Source of the DNA: Firmicutes bacterium UBA5499
GTDB lineage: Bacteria; Bacillota; DTU084
Direction: 5' to 3'
NCBI GenBank assembly: GCA_002426275.1
Contig: DIPB01000132.1
Location: 8,476-13,511, forward strand
DNA: 5,036 bases
Made by a program: the position numbers and the translations under genes
The notes under the pieces: model-generated
What the model was told of the DNA's origin: nothing
Database searches by the model: none
Seen by the model: only the letters and a program-made list of their open reading frames with translations
Shown here: positions 1-5,036 of the stretch, in pieces
Numbering within the stretch: position 1 is the stretch's first letter
Layout of the letters: each line of letters begins with the position of its first letter

Positions 1-1860
1 GCCCTGCAGGGCGAGGTTGGCTTCAGCAGCGGCAACCGCAGCGCTGACGAGCTTTACTTTGCGAAGACGTTGGATAAAGAGTTCATGTTAGCCAATGGCG
101 CCTTGGAAGAGAACGGCAGCTTTTGGTTTCTCTATTTGAGCCGTTTTCAAGGGACGAATAGATTTCCTTTGCCTGTAGAGCCCATGAGCGAGACCATCTC
201 TTTGCGAAAAACCAGCGGCACAACGACTACGCTGATGCGTGGCGTTGATTACCAGCTGGATTACTCCACGGGAGAGATCGTGCTTGGGGAAAAAGCTTCT
301 GATATTATCAATGATCCCGCCTTCGATTCCATCACCATCCAGTATAAGTATTTGGATGAGGAAGCCATCAAGAACGAGGGCGACGTGGTGACGGGCTTGG
401 GAGCGATCGTGGGTGGAACCGCTAATTTTGATAAGGCTTCTTTCAATGTGAACTGGCGCACTTTGGGCAGAAATTTCAACCCTTTGGGCATGGACCGCAG
501 CGCGGGCTACGGCAGCAAGGAGCTGTCCAGATTGACAGCCGGCGTTACCTTGCGCCCCGCAAGCTACCTGCAGCTCAGCAGCAATGTTAACCGCAGCGAA
601 AACGTGAATGTGGTTAAACAAAGCGAAGACAGCGAAGATCTTTATACGGAAAACAATCAAATCAATAATGAGATGAGGCTAAGCGTGCCGGGCTGGCCGT
701 CGCTGACGCTAGCCAACAGCAGAAGCCTGGCACCAGACTCCGACAGAATAAGCAACTCCATCACCACCAATTATAACTGGAAGATCTTCAACTTCACGGC
801 TAAAGTCGGGGCCTCGGATTATCAGTATGAAGTAGAAAGCGGCGATGTGCGCAAAGCCTACCAACAAAATACCCTGGAGCGGAAATTTACGGTAGCAGCT
901 AGGCCCAGCAGCAAGTTCAGCAGCAGTTACACTTTTCTCAACTCCATTCAGGGGACCCAAAAAGATACCACCACAAATACCACCAGCGATTCGCACGACC
1001 TGTCCTTGGAATATAGACCAAGCACAAGGCTCACATTGGGCGGCGGCTATAACGTCCAGGTATTAGGTAGCGGGATGAATATCCAGAGGGGGAACCTGAA
1101 CTTCACCAACACTGTGTCCGCTAAAACCACCTTGCGTGGAAATATTACCCGCACAATGGATCCCAGCTCCTATTACGGCGGGTCCGTCTCAGATTACGGC
1201 AATATTTCCTGGGATTATAATTATACGACGCATTTAGGTTTTGGCACCAGTTTGTATCTGAGCAATAACGTCTATGGCAACGGCTCTTTTTCCAGGTATG
1301 GGGAAGTGAAAGGGAGCGTGAAATACAGGCCTCAGCTCTCATCACTGAAGCAGAAAGATGCGCTGCTTACCTGGACAAACTCCTACCGGCCGTCGGCATA
1401 TTTCACTATCAGCACTACCACACCCCAGGCTACGCCCACGGAGAGTCAGACGGCAAGCAGCTCCTTGACGCTTTCGTTCAGGCCAGTTCCAGGGCTGACG
1501 GTTAATGGCGGCTATGAGCTGCAGTATAATAAGTCCACCAGCACCGGCACAAGTGTCAGACCTTTTACCAACGTTCTTACGGCCTATGGCAGCTATCGGT
1601 TCAGCAATAAAATTCAGGGCACGGCCAATCTCAGCTTATCTGATAATGCGCGCAGCTACAGTGCAGCTTACGATCCCGATGCTCAAGGCAGTGGCTATGG
1701 CAGAAAGCTGGAAGGCACTGTCGGGGTCAATTACACTTTCAGTCCCAGCGTTCAGATGAATTTGGACTGGCGGCTCATCGGCTATCAAGACGATCAGCGG
1801 ACGGCAGGCGCGGGTTACCTGGGTAATGTAATCACAACGAAATTAGTCGGCACCTTTTAG
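1..1860 (+). CDS. Outer-membrane beta-barrel protein, C-terminal 619 residues (5' end outside window)
   Basis: The frame is open from base 1 with no stop, so the start lies upstream of the window; the first possible internal start (TTG at 70) is not needed. About the first 120 residues form a soluble-looking domain containing a G-V-D-Y-x-L-D-Y-S-T-G-E-I-V-L motif (residues about 81-95), a pattern I associate with large surface or outer-membrane proteins. From about residue 130 to the end the sequence is a succession of 8-12 residue stretches with alternating polar and hydrophobic or aromatic residues (for example LTLGGGYNVQV and GNISWDYNYTT), separated by Ser/Asn/Gly/Thr-rich turns. That is the look of a many-stranded barrel. 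The protein ends in KLVGTF; a terminal Phe is the classical BAM-recognised signal of outer-membrane proteins. There are no cysteines and no obvious transmembrane helices in the visible part. The exact family and cargo are not recognised; it could be a porin-like channel or a surface-exposed scaffold. The gene ends directly at a hairpin terminator, so it is the last gene of its transcript. Confidence 0.8.
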   Translation, partial: ALQGEVGFSSGNRSADELYFAKTLDKEFMLANGALEENGSFWFLYLSRFQGTNRFPLPVEPMSETISLRKTSGTTTTLMRGVDYQLDYSTGEIVLGEKASDIINDPAFDSITIQYKYLDEEAIKNEGDVVTGLGAIVGGTANFDKASFNVNWRTLGRNFNPLGMDRSAGYGSKELSRLTAGVTLRPASYLQLSSNVNRSENVNVVKQSEDSEDLYTENNQINNEMRLSVPGWPSLTLANSRSLAPDSDRISNSITTNYNWKIFNFTAKVGASDYQYEVESGDVRKAYQQNTLERKFTVAARPSSKFSSSYTFLNSIQGTQKDTTTNTTSDSHDLSLEYRPSTRLTLGGGYNVQVLGSGMNIQRGNLNFTNTVSAKTTLRGNITRTMDPSSYYGGSVSDYGNISWDYNYTTHLGFGTSLYLSNNVYGNGSFSRYGEVKGSVKYRPQLSSLKQKDALLTWTNSYRPSAYFTISTTTPQATPTESQTASSSLTLSFRPVPGLTVNGGYELQYNKSTSTGTSVRPFTNVLTAYGSYRFSNKIQGTANLSLSDNARSYSAAYDPDAQGSGYGRKLEGTVGVNYTFSPSVQMNLDWRLIGYQDDQRTAGAGYLGNVITTKLVGTF

Positions 1861-1883
1861 AGAAGCCCTTCGGGGCTTCTTTG
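1861..1883 (+). terminator. Intrinsic terminator after the beta-barrel gene
   Basis: A perfect 8-bp stem AGAAGCCC / GGGCTTCT encloses a TTCG tetraloop at 1869-1872, a very stable loop. It begins on the first base after the TAG stop. The T-tract is short (TTT ending at 1882, with a further GTTTTT at 1891-1896), so termination may be only moderately efficient. It separates the barrel gene from the ROK regulator. Confidence 0.75.
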
Positions 1884-1902
1884 CCGTCTAGTTTTTAAGA
1901 GA

Positions 1903-1921
1903 CTTAATTAAAATGATTAAG
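1903..1921. promoter_or_regulatory. Dyad upstream of the ROK regulator, possible operator overlapping a -10 box
   Basis: CTTAAT (1903-1908) and ATTAAG (1916-1921) are a perfect inverted repeat around a 7-base spacer. The spacer region contains TAAAAT (1909-1914), a 5/6 match to a -10 element; a TTGCCG at 1881-1886 is too far from it for standard spacing, and no good -35 was found. ROK repressors usually bind AT-rich dyads and often control their own promoter, so autoregulation is a reasonable inference. The arms are short and AT-rich, so chance is possible. Confidence 0.35.
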
Positions 1922-1937
1922 ATAGTGAGGCAGGCAG

Positions 1938-3269
1938 ATGCAAAATATCGCCACTTCGGTGCAGCTCAAAGAGAGAAACATGGCCCGTGTCATGACCATC
2001 ATTCGCACCCGCGGTCCCATTTCCAGGATCAACGTTGCCAAGGAACTCGATCTGAGCCCCCCGACGGTCTCTAGCGTAGTGGAAGAACTGCTGGCCGATC
2101 GTTTGGTTGAAGAAGTGGGAGTGGGCTTATCCGGAGGAGGCAGGAAACCGGTGCTCTTGGCCTTGAAACCGGATGCGGCTTATGCCTTGGGCGCGGATTT
2201 TTCCGATCAGTCCGTGAAGGTGGCGGTGGTAGACCTGGCGGGGCGAGTGGCTGAGAAGCGCGAAAAGCATTTTGGCAAGAGTGCGGCATGGTCTGAAATG
2301 GTAGCCGCGCTGGGGGATTTTTCCCAGGAACTGGGAGAGCGCTATCCTGTGGCCGGACTGGGAGTGGCTGCGCCTGGAATCGTCAGTCCAGAGGGAATGT
2401 TGCATTATGCCAGCCTGCAGGACTGGCATAATTTGCCGCTGCGGGAAGATTGCGAGGCTGTCTTCTCCGGGATAGTGGCGGTGGAAAACAATGTCCGGGC
2501 CATGGCCTTGGGAGAATATTGGTTTGGCGCAGGCGAGCAGTTGCAGAATTTGATCATGGTACGCATAGGAGGTGGCGTCGGTTCCGGAATCGTTTTGGAC
2601 GGGCAGATTTTCCGGGGCGATCTGGGAGCGGCAGGGGAAATCGGCCACATGACAGTGGAGCCTGGCGGGCCTAAATGTAGCTGCGGTAACCTGGGGTGCC
2701 TGGAAGCCGTCGCCGCCGTTCCCGTTTTGCTGGAGAAATTCGGCGGTTCGGAGACGGATTTGGCGGCGGCTTTAGCCCGGGCAGATCAGAGAGCCGGCGC
2801 GATTGTGGAAGAAGCGGGGGAAGCGCTGGGCATCGCCCTAGCCAACTTGATCAATTTGCTTTCGCCCCGCCTGATCGTGCTGTCCTGTCCCTTGGAGGAG
2901 CTTTTGACGAGCTTGCTGCCAATTGTGCGGCGGGTTGTTCAACGGCGATCCATCTCATGGCAGCGGGGCAGAGTGGCCATCGTCGCTTCGGATCATGGAC
3001 AGAACGCTTCTGTGGTGGGAGCAGCCACTTTGATTTTGTCAAGGCTCTTAAGCCAGCCGCGGACGTTTTTTCTAAAGACTGCAACAAATGCCTATACAGG
3101 CACGAGGGCACCGAAAAATCCGTCAGAGGCCGAAAAACCGGGCGGCAGCCGGGGCAATGGCGGAACTCACGGCGGCAGCGTTACGGAAGGCAATGATAAT
3201 CCTGCAAACGGTATTGAAGGTGAAGTGCTTTATGACGCATCGGCTCCGAATGAAGAAAATATGATCTGA
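1938..3269 (+). CDS. ROK-family transcriptional regulator (NagC/XylR/Mlc-like) with a foreign C-terminal tail
   Basis: This is a sugar-responsive DNA-binding protein. ATG 1938 is preceded by GTGAGG (1925-1930), a good ribosome site at 7 nt spacing. Residues about 15-66 form a winged helix-turn-helix (GPISRINVAKELDLS, PPTVSSVVEELL). Residues about 80-375 are the ROK sugar-binding fold: the glycine-rich loop RIGGGVGSG at 209-217, sugar-contacting E234 and H237 in GEIGHM, and the zinc-binding Cys cluster C247, C249 and C254 of the ROK signature CxCGxxGCxE. Where ROK kinases carry ENDAN with a catalytic Asp, this protein has ENNVR (183-187), so it should bind a sugar without phosphorylating it. 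The last recognisable ROK helix is VVGAATLILSRLL (359-371). Residues from about 380 to 443 are a Gly/Asn/Glu-rich tail unlike any ROK C-terminus and appear to be the linker of the downstream binding protein read in the same frame. The authentic stop codon of the regulator is therefore not visible. Its targets are unknown; a role in carbohydrate gene control is likely from the family. Confidence 0.85.
   Translation: MQNIATSVQLKERNMARVMTIIRTRGPISRINVAKELDLSPPTVSSVVEELLADRLVEEVGVGLSGGGRKPVLLALKPDAAYALGADFSDQSVKVAVVDLAGRVAEKREKHFGKSAAWSEMVAALGDFSQELGERYPVAGLGVAAPGIVSPEGMLHYASLQDWHNLPLREDCEAVFSGIVAVENNVRAMALGEYWFGAGEQLQNLIMVRIGGGVGSGIVLDGQIFRGDLGAAGEIGHMTVEPGGPKCSCGNLGCLEAVAAVPVLLEKFGGSETDLAAALARADQRAGAIVEEAGEALGIALANLINLLSPRLIVLSCPLEELLTSLLPIVRRVVQRRSISWQRGRVAIVASDHGQNASVVGAATLILSRLLSQPRTFFLKTATNAYTGTRAPKNPSEAEKPGGSRGNGGTHGGSVTEGNDNPANGIEGEVLYDASAPNEENMI
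3060..3110. other. Composition break and junction between two unrelated segments
   Basis: Left of this interval the DNA is GC-rich with Gly/Ala/Val/Arg-rich coding and GC-ending codons. From roughly 3190 onward it is AT-rich with many AAA, GAA, ATA and TAT codons. ROK homology stops at about residue 375-380 of the regulator (about 3060-3077), and a lipoprotein-type linker begins by about 3105. No ROK stop codon, intergenic DNA, promoter, ribosome site or signal peptide for the binding protein lies between them. I see no insertion-sequence ends, direct repeats or tRNA-like sequence that would explain a clean natural insertion. The exact breakpoint cannot be fixed without homologues. Confidence 0.6.
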
Positions 3270-4467
3270 AGGTTAAAACTTTCTTGATAGGTGTTGACCA
3301 GGAGACAATGATACCTGCAAAAGGAAAAGACAAAATGACCGATGTCTGGTATGACAGGTCAAGAGAGGTTGAAGCCAAATACAATTGGAAAATTGATTAT
3401 GTATTTAAAGCAGGCACAAATCATATACATGCGTTTAATACCTCTGCCATGGCCGGGGCTTACTATGCAGACGCCATATATGGAGGTGCGATGCATGCCT
3501 TTCAGAACCGGAATAAAAATAATTCAATTGTACCTCTTGATGATTATATTGGTTTTACGAGCGGCCATCTGGAACCGAATGTCAGAATGCAACAGTATTT
3601 GGGGGCAAGCATTGGGGCATATCGCCCGCATTAGGCAGCAATTATATTCACTATGATAAAAATTCACTGCAAAGGGAAGGCTTGCCTGATTTATATCAGT
3701 TAATGGAAAGCGGGCAATGGACATGGGACCCTTTGCGGATATTGCGTCTCAAACAACAAAAGATTTTAATGGCGACGGAATAACCGATCAATATGGATTT
3801 GACTTCAATGGAGGAAATTCGAATTCCGGGTATAATCTGTTTATACAGGACCTGGCATTTTCCAATGATGCCGAGCTTGTCAGGGAAGAAAACGGATACA
3901 TGGTCCGGAATATTACATCAATGCAGTACATAAGAGCAATAAACGTTTTCAATGATTTGAAAAATTTATACAAAGTACTGCCTCCCTTCGGCGATCAGTC
4001 AAAGCCATTCAGAAACGAAAGGGCTGCAATGATTCACGGAAGTGCAATTCTGACTAAAATAGCCAGCGGATTCCGGATAATTGCGGAATTGTACTTTCCC
4101 CGGCAGGACCGGGTGCAAACGGATGCAATGCATAGTCTAAAAATGTGCAGATGATGTGCGTACCCACTGCAGTTGATAATGCTAAAGTCAATATCCGCGT
4201 TCTTGCAGATTTATATGATGTATGGAATGAAAGCAAGCCTACATATATTACATTCGCTGAACTGATAGAAGACAACCGGAGCTTAGAGGCAAATCCTGAT
4301 TTAGTACCGTTTTTCAGAAAAGCATACAATCTGGTGCCAATGCCCAGGTCGGCATATATTAGCACTACTGTACTGGGAAGTATAATTACAAGCTTATCTG
4401 CGGATATGTAGACAATAATGTACCGGCAGGAACAGCTGCAGAAAAAGTAAGCGCAGTGCTAACGTAA
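3105..4467 (+). pseudogene. Carbohydrate ABC-transporter solute-binding protein, N-terminally truncated and frameshifted
   Basis: In an intact form this would be the extracellular lipoprotein that captures an oligosaccharide for a CUT1-type ABC importer. It can be followed in five steps of frame change. It starts in the ROK frame with the linker GGSRGNGGTHGGSVTEG and LYDASAPNEE (to about 3256). Then come KYDLKVKTFLIGVDQ through LEPNVRMQQYLG (about 3260-3603), GKHWGISPALGSNYIHYDK through GQWTWD (3604-3729), and PFADIASQTTKDFNGDGITD through HGSAILTK (3729-4057). NSQRIPDNCGI through NVQMMCVPTAV to AYISTTVLG follows (4058-4377), and finally KYNYKLICGYVDNNVPAG to TAA 4465-4467. DFNGDGITDQYG is the calcium-loop-like DxNxDGxxDxYG motif common in sugar SBPs, and GSNYIHYDK and WTWD are also SBP landmarks. 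A TAG at 4133-4135 interrupts the fourth junction segment. No signal peptide or lipobox cysteine is present, because the upstream DNA is ROK coding sequence. Together about 450 residues, close to full length apart from the missing N-terminus. As written it cannot yield a functional protein. Confidence 0.8.
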
Positions 4468-4500
4468 AATAAACAATAAAAATAACCGGCTTATGCGGAC

Positions 4501-4523
4501 ATTGTGCATACTTGCGGCACAAT
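4501..4523. repeat. 7-bp perfect inverted repeat between the SBP and GH130 genes
   Basis: ATTGTGC (4501-4507) and GCACAAT (4517-4523) are exact reverse complements around 9 bases. It lies 33 bp after the SBP stop and 43 bp before the GH130 start. No T-run follows it, so it is unlikely to be a terminator. Its size and position fit an operator or a leader hairpin, but a 7-bp dyad may be fortuitous. Confidence 0.4.
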
Positions 4524-4553
4524 ATGGAGGCAAATCCGGAAGCAGAAGGAAAT

Positions 4554-4560
4554 GAAGGGG
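4554..4560 (+). promoter_or_regulatory. Ribosome-binding site that fixes the GH130 start
   Basis: GAAGGGG ends 6 nt before ATG 4567. The same frame is open back to an upstream GTG at 4504, and an ATG occurs at 4552, but the latter has its purine run (AGAAGGA, 4544-4550) only 1 nt away. Recognisable family sequence begins right after ATG 4567 (MELVKTAKNPI). Confidence 0.6.
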
Positions 4561-4566
4561 AATGGA

Positions 4567-5019
4567 ATGGAACTGGTAAAGACAGCGAAGAACCCCATTA
4601 TAAGGCCGGTGGATATAAAGCCGTCAAGGCCTGATTTTGAAGTAATATGCGCATTTAATGCAGGAGTAGCGCAGTATGAAGGGGAAGTACTACTCCTTAT
4701 AAGAGTTGCGGAACGTCCCGTAAATACCAAGAGCAATTATTATTTATCACCGATCTATGACGAGGAAAGCAAAAATCTGGTCATTAAGGAATTTGATAAA
4801 AGAAGGAATGACTTTGATTTTTCGGATCCAAGAGTAATAATTACGCCTGAAGGTACATATCTGACGTCAATATCGCATTTGAGAATAGCAAGAAGCTGTG
4901 ACCGTATAAATTTTGAGGTTGACGAGCGGCCTGCGCTGTTTGCGGAAAACATGTATGAACAATATGGTATTGAAGATCCGCGTATTACGTTAATTGATGG
5001 TGTTTATTATATTAACTAG
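4567..5019 (+). CDS. GH130-family glycoside phosphorylase/mannosidase, N-terminal part ending at an in-frame TAG
   Basis: GH130 enzymes cleave beta-mannosides, usually by phosphorolysis in the cytoplasm (mannosyl-glucose or beta-1,4-mannooligosaccharide phosphorylases, with some beta-1,2-mannosidases). The 150 visible residues open with NPIIRPVDIKPSRPDFEV, then FNAGVAQYEGEVLLLIRVAERP (29-51), which carries the conserved Arg residues R46 and R50 of the first blade of the five-bladed propeller. They end with YGIEDPRITLIDGVYYIN, where EDPR (136-139) holds the Asp (D137) that acts as proton donor in characterised members. Family proteins are roughly 300-400 residues, so more than half is missing. 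The frame stops at TAG 5017-5019, but the next codons (T-V-K-S-S) still resemble the expected continuation NYTAVSS, so the TAG seems to replace a Tyr codon rather than being the real terminus. The window ends 17 bases later. The exact GH130 subfamily and substrate cannot be decided from this fragment. It sits 99 bp downstream of the broken SBP on the same strand, consistent with one sugar-use operon. Confidence 0.85.
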   Translation: MELVKTAKNPIIRPVDIKPSRPDFEVICAFNAGVAQYEGEVLLLIRVAERPVNTKSNYYLSPIYDEESKNLVIKEFDKRRNDFDFSDPRVIITPEGTYLTSISHLRIARSCDRINFEVDERPALFAENMYEQYGIEDPRITLIDGVYYIN

Positions 5020-5036
5020 ACAGTCAAAAGTTCTCA

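Noticed and set aside
88..660. 190-residue reverse-strand reading frame opposite the beta-barrel gene
   Set aside because: It is antisense to a well-supported coding frame, has no ribosome site worth noting and no recognisable domain; a shadow ORF from GC-biased codons.
3060..3110. Insertion sequence or integrase-site boundary at the composition break
   Set aside because: No terminal inverted repeats, target-site duplication, transposase remnant or tRNA end could be seen around it.
2696..3196. 166-residue forward reading frame overlapping the ROK gene
   Set aside because: Arg/Gly/Ser-rich out-of-frame translation of the zinc-site and C-terminal part of the ROK gene; no family features.
3250..4395. 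Programmed ribosomal frameshifting to express the SBP from multiple frames
   Set aside because: Five shifts in a row in a housekeeping-type transport gene, without consistent slippery heptamers or downstream structures, is not credible; base loss by error or decay explains all of them.
3284..4411. Separate small genes at 3284-3634, 3717-4154 and 4145-4411
   Set aside because: Each is a consecutive piece of one SBP, in the right order, with none having a convincing ribosome site or start; they are fragments of one broken gene.
4479..4496. CCGG...GCGG region after the SBP stop as a terminator
   Set aside because: Only a 3-bp stem can be drawn and no T-run follows.
1..5036. CRISPR array, tRNA, rRNA or riboswitch
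   Set aside because: No regularly spaced repeats, cloverleaf-like sequence with a T-loop motif, or conserved riboswitch core was seen on either strand.

Overview
The window splits into two parts that do not look alike. Positions 1 to about 3075 are GC-rich with clean, full-length reading frames. They hold the 3' end of a large outer-membrane beta-barrel gene, a compact hairpin terminator, a short intergenic spacer with a dyad, and a ROK-family (NagC/XylR-like) transcriptional regulator. The barrel protein shows a second membrane, while the regulator resembles Firmicutes ROK repressors. Together they suggest a diderm Firmicute (Negativicutes-like) or another diderm anaerobe. This placement is inference, not a database result.

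From roughly 3075-3110 to the end, the DNA becomes clearly more AT-rich, with codon use typical of anaerobic Clostridia that degrade plant polysaccharides. This part holds a carbohydrate ABC-transporter solute-binding protein (SBP) gene without its signal peptide, followed by the 5' part of a GH130 glycoside phosphorylase/mannosidase gene. The SBP is broken in every third of its length. Its family sequence can be followed without gaps from about 3105 to a TAA at 4465-4467, but only by changing frame five times. Every change has the same sense (one base missing), and each can be explained by loss of one base from a short homopolymer. Two in-frame TAG codons, one in the SBP and one in GH130, sit where I would expect tyrosine.

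The ROK reading frame runs without interruption across the composition break into the glycine-rich linker of the SBP. The 443-residue ORF is therefore a chimera: about 375-380 residues of genuine ROK protein plus about 60 residues that belong to the SBP. The simplest reading is that two unrelated segments were joined, either by misassembly/chimeric reads with poor base calling on the right side, or by a real recombination followed by decay. If the right side is real biology, the SBP and GH130 would form a beta-mannoside (or related oligosaccharide) uptake and phosphorolysis locus. I see no convincing novel system. The most informative observations are the junction, the homopolymer-linked frameshifts and the two TAG codons.
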